A stretch of DNA of 64,000 bases from NCBI GenBank assembly GCA_021495925.1, contig JAKEKT010000004.1, positions 1 to 64,000 of the forward strand. Reading direction: 5' to 3'. The position numbers and the translations under genes were made by a program. Source of the stretch: Diplodia intermedia. Lineage: Eukaryota > Ascomycota > Dothideomycetes > Botryosphaeriales > Botryosphaeriaceae. Under the pieces are notes generated by a model that saw nothing but the letters and a program-made list of their open reading frames with translations, searched no databases and was not told the DNA's origin. Shown here in pieces: positions 22,735 through 32,859 of this stretch. Each line of letters starts with the position of its first letter. Positions within the stretch are counted from its first letter, which is position 1.

Positions 22735-24111
22735 TTAGTATCTCGCATCCAGATCCTCCAGGTCCACTTCATCCTCCGACACCTCCTCCTCCGCAATGCC
22801 GGACTCGGGCTTCGCCAGCCTCCCGCCTTGCTGCTCCGCCCCTTGTGCACTTCCACTGCCGCCTTCCGCCGAAAAGTCGCCCAGACTCTTCGCCTGTTCC
22901 TCGGTCAACTCTACAACCATCGGTGCGAATTCTCCGGCTTCATCGTCCTCGTCGAACCGCGTTCCCACATCCATCTCAACCTGCTCGCCGTCTTCAAGCT
23001 CCAGCATGCCTCTTCTCACGAACGAGTCATCCAGCTGCCAGCCGTATTCTCCCTTCAGAAAGTCTTCCAGCTCGTCCAACTCATCCAAGACGTCCGACTT
23101 GCCCTTGCCGTCTAGCTCCTCCAACCCCTTCCTGAATTTCCTCAGCAAGCCTTTCAGCAGCGATCCGCCCTCGTCGCTAAGATCGAACAGCATCGCCTCC
23201 GTATCTTGACAATGCTGCAGCTGCAACCGCAAGAGCCGCAAGAACCTGCAGTAAAACCCCGGCCTCTGCACGACCGCCTTCTTGCAGGTCGTCAGCAGCT
23301 CGAGCAGCCTCTTCCACTGCTCCAGGCAGCTGTTGTTGTTCAGCGTCAGCACCATCAGAAACGTGAACTGCAACTCCCCCAACACCTCCTCCTCCCTCCC
23401 TCCGCAAACCCTCTCCACAAGCTCCCCCAGCGCCCACGACCGATCCTGCGCTGCCTCCGTGCGCTCCCTTCCCGTAACACCCTCACCCCACGTCATCTTC
23501 AAATCGACCGGCAGCAGCTCCAGCTCCTTCTCCGGCTGCCAGACCGCGCCGCCGCCGCTGTCACCGCCACCACAATCGCTCGACAGCCCGGGTATATTGT
23601 CGGCGTCCCTCGCTGCGCTGCTCGCGCTCGTCAAGCCCCAATGCTGCTGGTCCCCCACCCCTCCCCCGCCGCCGCCGAGAACCCTATCCAGCAACGTCTC
23701 GCCAATCGCATCCGTCAGCGCCCGCCAGTCCAGCTCCTTGTCCCCCTCATCATCCGCGTCCTTACTCGCGCTCTGCCGATACGGCGTCAGGCCCTCCCGC
23801 CAGATCGCCCCCAGATTCGCGCGCCAGCGCAGCACCTCCGCCGGGTCGGCCTCGGGCACGAGCTCCTCGTGCTGCGGATCCCACTTCTTGACGAACAGGT
23901 CCGGCGGCGAGGACGACGGCGTCTCGTTGACGTGGAACCAGGCGCCGTGGCGGACGGAGAGCGAGGTGGTGCTGCTGGTGAAGACGAAGTGCCAGCCGCC
24001 CGGCAGGTCCTTGATGCCCTTGAAGCGCGGGGTCGTGGTGAAAGAGAGCAAGTTGATGCCGCCCAGCGCGCCGGCGGGCACAAGGAGCAGGACGCAGGGT
24101 GTTGCATCCAT
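22735..24111 (-). CDS. AAR2: AAR2 splicing factor (U5 snRNP assembly)
   Basis: A 458-residue, intron-free homologue of the A1-cistron splicing factor AAR2, which binds Prp8 in the cytoplasmic U5 snRNP precursor and is exchanged for Brr2. The N-terminal domain is clear: VLLLVPAGALGGINLLSF, then RFKGIKDLPGGWHFVFTS, then HGAWFHVNE and VKKWDPQHEEL. The C-terminal helical domain includes FTFLMVLTLNNNSCLEQWK and FYCRFLRLLRLQLQHC. The tail is acidic (EEEVSEDEVDLEDLDARY). A Gly-rich loop (GGGGGG) and acidic inserts separate domains. The start is the ATG of MDATPCVLL at 24111; the frame stays open 145 codons upstream, but that stretch lacks similarity to the family. Confidence 0.93.
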   Translation of the reverse strand: MDATPCVLLLVPAGALGGINLLSFTTTPRFKGIKDLPGGWHFVFTSSTTSLSVRHGAWFHVNETPSSSPPDLFVKKWDPQHEELVPEADPAEVLRWRANLGAIWREGLTPYRQSASKDADDEGDKELDWRALTDAIGETLLDRVLGGGGGGVGDQQHWGLTSASSAARDADNIPGLSSDCGGGDSGGGAVWQPEKELELLPVDLKMTWGEGVTGRERTEAAQDRSWALGELVERVCGGREEEVLGELQFTFLMVLTLNNNSCLEQWKRLLELLTTCKKAVVQRPGFYCRFLRLLRLQLQHCQDTEAMLFDLSDEGGSLLKGLLRKFRKGLEELDGKGKSDVLDELDELEDFLKGEYGWQLDDSFVRRGMLELEDGEQVEMDVGTRFDEDDEAGEFAPMVVELTEEQAKSLGDFSAEGGSGSAQGAEQQGGRLAKPESGIAEEEVSEDEVDLEDLDARY

Positions 24112-25096
24112 GTTCGACCCTTTCTCTCCCCTTCGGCCTCTCGATGAGGAGCAATGTTCCAGTATTGCACGAGCGTCCCTATTCTCGGCCTTGGATGCTT
24201 CAAGATTGATAGGGTGTGGCTTGAGTGGCGTGGGTAGGAATTGTTGCCACAAAAGATGGTCCGGAGGGTTGTGGAAAACGGTGGAATTTACTGCATGGCG
24301 CACAAAGCTTGATTCGCAGTGATGAAAGCGCGCAAGAGTTGGCTTCTTCGGAAGTTGTGAGTAAGGACCTCTTAGTAAAGAATGGACGGCACTTTCACGT
24401 GGTCGGTTGAGTTTTCTGTCAAGTAGTCGTAGGTGAGGTGTTCGGAGGAAGGCGCGAGTGACGTCGGACCTGGCGCAAAGACCCTGCATCCGCGTTTTGG
24501 TAAAGTTGTTGCCGCCTGGCGGGTTTCCACCTTGATCACCATTCACAGACTAGTCACAAAGCCAATCGTTTTTGGAATTTTGGTAGCATTTTTTAATGGC
24601 ATTCAAGCACAGCAGCACCCTTCGAGACTGGAGTGCTCTCAATGATTAAAGAACGAAGTGAAGATATGTAGGGAGTCAAAACCACAAAACGAAATGTGAG
24701 ATCCGTTCAGTTTTCTCAGACAGTCCCACCATGGCTACACCGCACACAGACCTGATTGATTATGCGAATGATTGGTCTGCATGAAGTGCAGCGGTAATCT
24801 CCCTCAATACCAGGAACCGCTTTCAGCTAGAAGAGACTGTGCGGGCAGAAAATTTGAGGTTGCCGTAGTAGGCGGCGAGTGTCACGAAGAGCAAGGGGGA
24901 TGATTCGTGATCCTTACATTCCTTTTTTGCTGCCTAAAAGTTGGGTGAACTGGCGAGTGCACGTGAGAAATGATCTGATGGTCAATTCAATGTGACAAGC
25001 CGAAAAAGTGAGGACCAGGCGATAAAAGCCGTTCCTCTCGTAGTTGTCATCAGCCCCATAGACCTCGAACGCACACCCATAACCACCAGCACCAAA
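24112..25096. other. Intergenic region, AAR2 promoter and RPS14 3' flank
   Basis: Nothing recognisable beyond the AAR2 upstream region (including the accidental open extension of its frame) and the RPS14 3' UTR on the right. Confidence 0.5.
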
Positions 25097-26136
25097 TCAC
25101 AAACGACGACCGCGGCGACCACCCTTCCTGCGAGTAGAGTCGGAAGGAGTGGGCGTGACGTCCTCGATGCGGCCGATCTTCATGCCGGCACGGGCAAGGG
25201 CGCGGAGAGCCGACTGGGCACCGGGACCGGGGGTCTTGGTGCCGTTACCACCAGTGGCCCTGATCTTGACGTGGAGGGCAGTGATGCCGAGCTCCTTGCA
25301 GCGGGTAGCGACGTCCTGAGCAGCCAACATGGCAGCGTAAGGGGAGGACTCGTCACGGCTGTGATCTTGTTAGCACCCTCTTCCTACTGGACCGGGAGAA
25401 GCTGAACATACTCAGCCTTGACCTTCATGCCACCGGTGACACGGGAGATGGTTTCACGACCCGAGAGATCAGTGACGTGGACGAAGGTCTAGAGAATCCA
25501 AATTAGCGTCCGATCCCTTCCAACGTGTCCGAATGCGAAAGTCCATCGCGAATCCTCTGCTCAATTTCTTCCGACTCAGCAATCTGCGCGTCTGCGCATC
25601 GCCACACCGTAGTGCACCAGGTCCGCAAGAGTTTCCCAAACAGGACAGACAAGCTGCTGCGTCTCAAGAGCCACATGCCTCATTGGTGGGGCACTGCAAT
25701 CCAGGGGCGCTTCCACAGTCCAAGACTTGCGATGCACATCGCAGATGGCATCCAACGTCTGCGCATCGACTACGCATGAAACCAACTCTTGAACATCACT
25801 TGGGAGTCGAGTAGATTCCCCATTGCGAAACCGCACTCCCGCCATAGACATCTCCTCCTCTTCATCCAATGGAGAGCTTGCGGCATGACGTCCGGTCGTG
25901 CAGAGTGACCCCCGATGGACTTTCGACTAGAACAAGGAAGTTTGCATAGATTGTGCACTCACGTCGTTGAAGGAGGCGAAGATACGGGCAACGCCAAAGA
26001 CGCTACGGACCAAAGTCAGCGAGCAGATCGGACGACGGTACTTCGGGAGCGATGCAACTTACAGCTCGCCCTCGCGGACGTTGGGTCCGAGCTGGACGTT
26101 CTCCTGGGGAGCGCGGGCGACCTTCTTAGGGGGCAT
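25097..26136 (-). CDS. RPS14: 40S ribosomal protein uS11 (S14)
   Basis: A 150-residue cytosolic small-subunit ribosomal protein of the platform near the mRNA exit site. Conserved segments: VFGVARIFASFNDTFVHVTD, LSGRETISRVTGGMKVKAD, DESSPYAAMLAAQDVATRCK, ALHVKIRATGGNGTKTPGPG and the C-terminal DVTPTPSDSTRRKGGRRGRR. Four exons: the first encodes MPPKKVARAPQENVQL..GEL, the second 13 residues, the third TFVHV..KVKA, the fourth the rest. Intron 2 (25962-25489) is 474 nt, far longer than others in this window; the other two are about 60 nt. The gene shares a 347-bp divergent promoter with TYR1. Confidence 0.97.
25489..25962 (-). other. Unusually long RPS14 intron 2 containing an open frame
   Basis: The intron runs from GTGAGT to CTCTAG. 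Between 25869 and 25576 it contains a 97-codon frame (begins MDEEEEMSMAGVRF). A GATGCGCAGACG sequence occurs twice. I looked for C/D boxes: a weak C-like GTGATGT and a CTGA exist but over 200 nt apart, so no snoRNA is called. Confidence 0.55.
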
Positions 26137-26483
26137 GGCGTCGGTTTTTGGGGTGATGACGGGGTGTGTTGGCTGTCAAAGGTCGCGGATGGTCGTCGCG
26201 AAAAGAGGGAAGGAAGGCGGCAGGTCGTTTTTCGCGCGGTGTGGGCTGCCAAGATTTTTTGCGGCCCGGCGTTGCGCCGACTGGCGCTTCGCTTCGCGGC
26301 CTTTTCTTCTCAACTGACTTCGCGCGCCTCTCCACCCTTCTCTTTTTCTTCCATCCTGCACCGCGCGACTGAGAAATGTCCGCTGCGCCCACCTGAGACT
26401 GCGATTTGCCTGGTTTTGACGACGAGCCTTTCGAATCACATAGCAGCACTCGAGCAACCGACCGTGCGTACTCGCTTGCAACC
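26137..26483. promoter_or_regulatory. Shared divergent promoter of RPS14 and TYR1
   Basis: Only 347 bases lie between the two start codons, so the upstream elements of a ribosomal protein gene and an amino-acid biosynthesis gene must be shared or interleaved. No specific motif is assigned. Confidence 0.55.
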
Positions 26484-28393
26484 ATGGCGGACTCAGAGAA
26501 GGCGGTCGGCATCATTGGCATGGGCGACATGGGGAAGCTCTATGCGACGAGGATCAGCGACGCCGGTTGGAGGTAAGTATGTGTGGACGAGGAATGGCCT
26601 GGCGGCTGGACTTGCGAGGTAAGAAATTCTCCCCCCTCGACTTCCTTTCCTTGCAATGATGACTTGAGTGCATTTGGCTCGAGTATGGCTTTTCGTAGCA
26701 ACCGTTCGGCCATTCTGGTCTGGGAGTTGCGGGAGGTCATCGATGATGTAACATCTCAGCTACCTTTTTCTTTATTTGTCTGAACCGCAACACACTTTTC
26801 CACCTCGCATCTCGTCCGTGTAGCAGGCCAGTTTTGCTAACGTACGAAAAGTTTTTCACAGATGCCTGCTCGAAGGATGTGACATGCCCATCTGATGATT
26901 GATCCTGTACAGGGTCAACGCCTGCGATGCGCCGAGCAAGTACGAAGAATTGAAGCAGTTGTACGCCGGACACGTATGGCACACATTTTGTATTTATTTA
27001 GAGCATACCGAGAGCGGCTAGCTGAGGCTCGCGTTAGAACAATATACACATATACCCGGACGGCCATCTCGTCTCCAGATGCAGTGACTACATCATCTAC
27101 AGCGTGCCAGCTGAGGCCATCGACAGTGTCGTAGCCAAGTACGGTCCATGTATGCCTTGAATGACCACCTGAAACCATGCACTATCGTACACACTCTGAT
27201 CCTTTCTGTTGCTCCATCACAGCCACCAAATTGGGCGCCATTGTCGGTGGGCAAACTTCATGCAAAGCCCCCGAGATCGCCGCCTTCGAGAAACACCTGC
27301 CGCCAGACGTCGAGATCGTGCCCGTCCACTCGCTGCACGGCCCAGGCGTAGACCCCAAGGGCCAGCCCCTCGTCCTAATCCAGCACCGGGCCTCTTCCAC
27401 GTCCTTCGCGCTGGTCGAGCGCATCCTGACGTGCCTGCAATCCAAGCACGTCTACCTCACCGCCGCCGAGCACGACCGCATCACGGCCGACACGCAGGCA
27501 GTGACGCACGCGGCCTTCCTGTCCATGGGCGCGGCGTGGCACGCCAACGCGCAGTTCCCGTGGGAGATGCCGCGCTACGTCGGCGGCATCGAGAACGTCA
27601 AGATCAACGTGACGCTGCGCATCTACAGCAACAAGTGGCACGTCTACGCCGGCCTTGCCATCCTCAACCCCTACGCCCGCCGCCAGATCCGTCAGTACGC
27701 CGAGAGCGTCACCGAGCTCTTCAAGCTCATGCTGGCCGGCCACAAGGACGAGCTGCGCGCCCGCATCTACACCGCCGCGAAGGCCGTCTTCAAGGGCGAT
27801 GGCGGCGACGAGGACCTGCTGCTCAAAGACGAGGTGCTGGATCGCTTCAGCCTGGGCGAGAAGCCGCCGGAGCGCGTCAAGAACAACCATTTGAGCTTGT
27901 TGGCAATGGTGGACTGCTGGTGGAAGTTGGGCATCGTGCCGTACGATCATATGATTTGTTCGACGCCGGTAAGTTGGTCCCTTCGATCCGTCCCGCGAAC
28001 GCTTCCATGAGGTGCCGTATGGGGGTTTCGTTGTTTGCTGATATCTCGGCACAGCTCTTTCGTCTTTGGCTGGGTATCACGGAATACCTCTTCCGCAAAC
28101 CTGAGCTGCTGGAGGAAGTGATTGAGACGGCCATCCACGACAATACCTTCCGTGCTGATGATCTTGAGTTCACGTTCGCGGCCAGAGTATGTCGAACCCC
28201 CCATTGGTGATTTCCAGAGGCTTACACAAGAAACCAACAGGATTGGAGTGACCGCGTGAGCCTAGGTCACATGGACGCGTACCGTGAGAAGTTTGAGCAC
28301 ATTCAAACCTTTTTCGAACCGCGTTTCCCAGAGGCAAAGAGGGTAGGTAACGAGATGATCAAGACGATCTTGGCGAAGACCACGAAGTCCTAG
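26484..28393 (+). CDS. TYR1: Prephenate dehydrogenase (NADP+)
   Basis: A 430-residue enzyme converting prephenate to 4-hydroxyphenylpyruvate in tyrosine synthesis. The N-terminal Rossmann motif is VGIIGMGDMGKLYA. Further conserved blocks are DGHLVSRCSDYIIYSVPAEA, GAIVGGQTSCKAPEIAAFEK, IVPVHSLHGPGVDPKGQPLV, HAAFLSMGAAWHANAQFPWE and MVDCWWKLGIVPYDHM. Exons: 26484-26572, 26913-26973, 27038-27149, 27223-27968, 28055-28186 and 28241-28393; all phases close. Intron 1 is 340 nt with a second GTAAG donor-like site inside it. The start is the ATG of MADSEKAVGI. Length agrees with fungal TYR1. It is divergent from RPS14. Confidence 0.96.
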
Positions 28394-28679
28394 AAATAGT
28401 TTTATTGGAGGGTTTATCATAGGTGATCCCCCGACCCGCCAAGGTGGTCGTCTCATTGTTTTGATTCTACATCCAGTCCATAATGAAGCCAATCATGGGT
28501 ATTGTGGTCGTTTTTGTTCTCCCCAACCGTGTCCGGCGCTCAATCATTGTGAACGCCTTTTGCCATGCAAACGCCTTCTGTGCTCAAGTGAGCATCCTTC
28601 CACGCGTAGATGCGCAAAAACCCGCCGTGTACTCGTGCGAGACTTGGGTACTCATGTCCTGCTCCCAGCGTTTAACTCT

Positions 28680-29848
28680 TCAGCGGCGGTAACCGCGATC
28701 GTTGCGTCTCATGTTGTCGGAGTACAGGCGACCCTCACTGCGACCCTCACTCCTACGGTTGTCCCAGCGGTCATCACGCCTATAGTTGTCACGGCCGCCG
28801 GTGTCCGGGAAGCCGTACCTACCCTCCTGGTACTCAGGCTCCGCGCGCCTGGTGGACCTGTCGGGTTCCCTCCTATCAATGTCATCATTGTCAACGTCCA
28901 TGCCATCACGGTCCTCAGCGGCCTTCTGAGGCTGGTGTCCGGAACGCTGGCCCGGCATGACGGGGCTAGGACCGCTCTCCTTCATGAAGACATAGAGAAG
29001 CCTGCCATCGGCCTGTTCGGAGGGCGTCAGCACTGAATCGCTCGAAGCATGTGATGTGCATGTACCTTGCGGTTGTTGAACATGGTGATGACGTTGTCGG
29101 CACCGCTCTTCTCGGTGAACTGCATCTCAGCAATGACAGTCGGATGAGAGCTGGTAAGCCTACAACCCAACATCTCTCCACCAATGGGAGTCATGACAGC
29201 CTCAATGTCCGCAGCAGTGGTACCAGGAGCGAAGTTGCTTGCGACAACAGTCCAGCCGGTAGGTTGGGCAGCGCCACGAATGTTGATGCCACTTGCGCCC
29301 TTGGTCTGGGTGGTCGGGTTGTGCGGTCCGTTGGACGACGGCTCCTGGCGGAGCTCCTGGTACAAGCGATTGCCGCGCTCAAGGCGAGAGGCAGACTGGG
29401 TGCGAGGGAGCTGAGGGAAACGGGATGCGCGCGGGTTGTTCACATGGTGGAGGTCATGGCCCCAGCGAGTGTTGTTGATGCTTGGCTTTGGGATGGCAGA
29501 GGAGGAGCGCTGTCGCACAAGGTCGAGTGGTTAGCAACCTTCGGGCTCGGGAGAAGGGCGGTAATCCAGCACACCTTGGTCACGCCCATGCGGCTAGCCA
29601 GACTGCCTCCAGCGGCGGGAGCGGCCTTGCGGTTGTTGTAATTGTTGTTCAGAGCAGCGGTGCCCGGAGCGCTCTTCCTGCGACCGGAGCCCAGGATCTC
29701 ATTTGCAAGGGCCTCTCGCTTTTGCTGGTCGCGGCCTTCACGATCATGGGTGGTTAGCTTCGAGTAAAAGGATAGGAGGCGGAAGCGCGCTCGTACCGCG
29801 TTGAATGATGGCGTCGAAGGAGACGGACTGGTCCTTGGTGGGGGCCAT
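28680..29848 (-). CDS. RRM-domain RNA-binding protein (possibly Yra1/Mlo3-like)
   Basis: A 329-residue protein with one central RNA recognition motif: GWTVVASNFAPGTTAADIEA (RNP2-like start), then EMLGCRLTSSHPTVIAEMQF and DGRLLYVFMKE. It is flanked by an N-terminus starting MAPTKDQSVSFDAIIQRGRD with the basic stretch KREALANEILGSGRRKSAPG. The C-terminus is an Arg/Asp/Gly-rich tail (RRDDRWDNRRSEGRSEGR, ending NDRGYRR). RRM plus RG-rich tail recalls ALY/REF mRNA-export adaptors such as Yra1 or Mlo3, but that name is inference. Exons: 29848-29797, 29735-29575, 29509-29066 and 29012-28680; all phases close. It converges with TYR1, 286 bases away. Confidence 0.85.
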
Positions 29849-30173
29849 TGCTGCGGGTGCGGATGGAGACAGAAGCAGAAATAGGAGCAGTGGCAATGGG
29901 GCAGGCGAGCGCAGGACCTGTGCGGGCGTCAGAGGTCCAGCTATCGGGAGGCGAGCGGACAAGAAATGCGGAGGATGAACGGAGGTGGGTGACGCCTTTT
30001 CTGGCCGCACAGACTACAAGGCGCGCCAAGCTTCCACGGCGCGCGACGCTAATCCGAGCGACGCCCCCGGCTCCTCCTCCTCGCCCTTGCACCCTGCTGT
30101 TCACGTCTAATCCATTGCCAAGACTGTAGTTGTTCTATCTCTCGTTCACGCTGCATGCCCGCCAGGCCGGCCT
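29849..30173. other. Short intergenic region, RRM gene promoter
   Basis: Upstream region of the RRM gene on the right of its start and 3' flank of the cyclase-family gene. No gene seen. Confidence 0.5.
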
Positions 30174-31486
30174 TCAGAATATGGCGAGGATATTCGGAGG
30201 ACTGGCCACGCCACCTGGCACGTTGCAGACCTTGCTGGTCAGGAAGAACGACCAGCGCTTCTCCTTCGCACAGTGCTCTGCCAGTGCCTCGAGGTCAAAC
30301 AACTCGCCGATCGGACAGCCCCAACCCGCCAGCAAAACTTCGTGCAACATATAATCTGCCTTGCTCGCTGCGCCCACGTCAGCGGGTACTCGTCAAAACC
30401 AGTGAAACAACATACGCCAACACTCAAACGACGGCTGGTCACCTGCGACGGCAGAGAAGTTCTCCCAGATCCACTGCAGAACCTCCTCGCTCTGTTCCAC
30501 CCCAGTAAATGGGGGCGGCATGACTTTCGACAGCGCAGAGAGCTCTGTTTTTTCCAGGGCCTTGTACGCGGCAAGATAGCCTTTCGGGTGTCAGTCCGGA
30601 TTCCATTTCCGGGGAAATTATGGGACCACTACCAGAGCGGACAAGAAGAATGTCTCCGAACTTGATGTCCACTCCCTGATCTCTCGCTACCGCTTGAAGC
30701 TGAGCCAACGGTATGGAGCCGGCTTTGAAGGGCTCGTAGCCGACATTGTTTTTGAGTCGCCAGCTGTGCCAGTCAAGGAGGATACCGCGGCCAACGATGC
30801 CCTTCTCGGACCATGCTAGCTGCTGTCACCTACCGTCCTTTTTTGCGAGATCCGGCATAGAGAATACTCACCGTGAATGCCGTTCACGTTGGTTGCGTGT
30901 TCTCCATGTATGTCCTCAAGTGTCACCCCGTTGTAGAACTTCTGCTCTTTCTGATACGCAAAGTGGCGGAGACCGTCCCCTTGGCTAGGACTTAGCATTC
31001 AATCCCGGGCCTTCAGAGTACCATACTGACATTGGCTACTGCTTTGTGTGTTGAACGTCCACACGTCGTCGTTGACGATGCGAGGAGGCTTTTGATATAC
31101 GTTCTTGTGGAATTCCTGGCGACCGAAGAATGGGGCTTCGCCTTGCGCGTCCAGTGGCCAGTCAAGAGAAATCCTGAGGAACACGTGGGCATCACTTCCT
31201 TTCTCGCCAAGTGGGAGTAAGGGTTCGGAAGCTCTTGGGAGCTCGGCTTCCGGACAACGACCGAAAAGACTCACCTTGTTCCGGTTTTGATTTCTTGCGC
31301 CGCTTCTAGAACAACACCCTCTGTCAACCGGTTGAGGAACCCGAGCTCGTCATCATCGCCGTACCTATATGGTGTCAACAGCGGACTGGTTCAGCTTCTA
31401 TGGCATGCTACTTACAACCCCCACGCAGAATGGGGAGGATCGCCCTGTCGGAGGGGCAAGTCTGAAAATTTCGGGATACTGTCCAT
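30174..31486 (-). CDS. Cyclase-family (kynurenine formamidase-like) metal hydrolase
   Basis: About 317 residues after removing six introns of roughly 50-75 nt. The fold is that of the cyclase family PF04199 (relatives: bacterial arylformamidase and polyketide cyclases). Recognisable blocks: FSDLPLRQGDPPHSAWGL, DDELGFLNRLTEGVVLEAA, EIKTGTRISLDWPLD, VNDDVWTFNTQSSSQWDGLR, ATNVNGIHAWSEKGIVGRG, IKFGDILLVRSG and the C-terminal FLTSKVCNVPGGVASPPNI. The usual metal-binding HxGTHxDxPxH motif is replaced, as in fungal members of this subfamily, by QWDGLRHFAYQ (seen); catalytic mechanism and substrate are therefore unknown. All splice phases close, so the gene is intact. The start is the ATG of MDSIPKFSD. 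Neighbours give no pathway. Confidence 0.86.
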
Positions 31487-32859
31487 TTTTCCACTGAGAA
31501 ATTTGCTTGCCGTTGATGCAGTAGAGTGCTTACTGCGGACAGAGGACCGGCTCGTGGGGGGGAGAGGCTTAACCCCACTCTGGTCGGGTTCGGTACCCGC
31601 AACCGAGGTTCTACCAGCCTGGTGATCACGACGAACAGTTCAAGCTTGAAGCTCCCATACTCATTTAATCTCCATTGCAGACTCTAAATGGCGGGTTCAT
31701 GCCTCACGGCGATCTCTGAGACACACACCGTGTCCTTTCTGACCAACGGAACTTGGGGGAGCTCGACTTCTTCTAGGAACACAGCGTCCATGATTGGCAC
31801 GAATACACCATGGTGTGAGTTTCTGCATGATACAGAAGTCCAGGCGATTTTAGTTCCTGCTTCTCCATCTACGCTCAGCAGCTTCCTCCCGCATGCGGCG
31901 TGTTCGCGGAAGAATCATGGAGTCCGCGGAGGATGCGAACCTGGTCCCGCCACCCCACGACGACGTCGAAGGAGCAGTGGAGCCAGTCCACGAACTTGGT
32001 GTAGTCGATCTGACTGTTGAGTCGGTGGTCAAACCTCCCCAGGTAGATCCGGGGTACGAAGAAGTGTCGGATGACGAAGTCCAGGACGCGGACGTGGGCC
32101 CAGGTCGAGGGCCATACGAGTATGGATATCCGTATAGGGTTCTGTTCCACATTGGCAGTTTAAATGCAGAGGAGTATGAAAGCGCCTACGAATTGATCGC
32201 TGGAGTTGCCGCCCTTGGTGCCAATGACTTGAGAGGTGTGTAAGAAGAGAAAGACTATACGACATCGGCGTTGGCGAGATACTGCGGCTTTAAATAGCCG
32301 TTGAATTGTCTGTTATTGCCACGAAACCTGCTTGAGAGGGCCTCTTTGTTGGCTTCAGAATCGTGCTGCTGTCAATGACCTGCACTTCATGATTGGGTTC
32401 GATGTGGTCCACAGCTTGTACATGTGATTTGATCATACAGTGTGTTGAGAGTATCACCAGATTTGATTACGCAGACAATGCCAGTTGTTCATTGCGCGCC
32501 ACCTTCGCGTGTAGTAGGAAGATGTACCATCGTTTTATCACTACGCGGAGGGCTCGTGACGTGTACCAAGGAAGCCGCGACCCCTACATCAAAGCCTTCC
32601 TATTAGACAATATGATCTCGGCGATGTCAATCGTCGACATGGAAATGGCTCAACGCCACCGTGTCAAACTACACGTAAGTAATCCTTGTTGAACTGTCAG
32701 TTGTCAAATTCATGGCCTGCTTCCATACCTGGTAAACTTGTGCCTAAGGCAACAACGGCGGAGCGACTTCGGCAATGCGGAGCTCCACGAAGCTCTTCAT
32801 CCAACCACGCGCGCCTTCCGTAATAATTCCACCAAGGCGCCCGTCTCTCATGGATCCCT
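31487..32859. other. 1.4-kb gap with an ambiguous open region at 31875-32243
   Basis: Between the cyclase-family gene and GatA. At 31893-32243 the plus strand has a 116-codon acidic frame. The minus strand (about 31875-32140) has an overlapping frame rich in C at third positions that reads like an exon (VLDFVIRHFFVPRIYLGRF). Upstream of the latter a splice acceptor (AACAG) is possible. I cannot decide which, if either, is coding. The remainder (32250-32860) is AT-richer and carries the GatA upstream region. Confidence 0.4.

Noticed and set aside
23206..24322. Long plus-strand frames (313 and 346 codons) over AAR2
   Set aside because: Shadows of AAR2, which has clear family motifs on the minus strand.
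25576..25795. Possible C/D box snoRNA in RPS14 intron 2
   Set aside because: Only a weak GTGATGT and a distant CTGA; spacing over 200 nt and no flanking stem.
27209..28210. 333-codon plus-strand frame within TYR1
   Set aside because: Out-of-frame Arg/Ala/Pro-rich reading of TYR1 exon 4.
32396..32410. GGGTTCGA resembling a tRNA B box
   Set aside because: No matching A box or cloverleaf upstream; the consensus breaks after GTTCGA.
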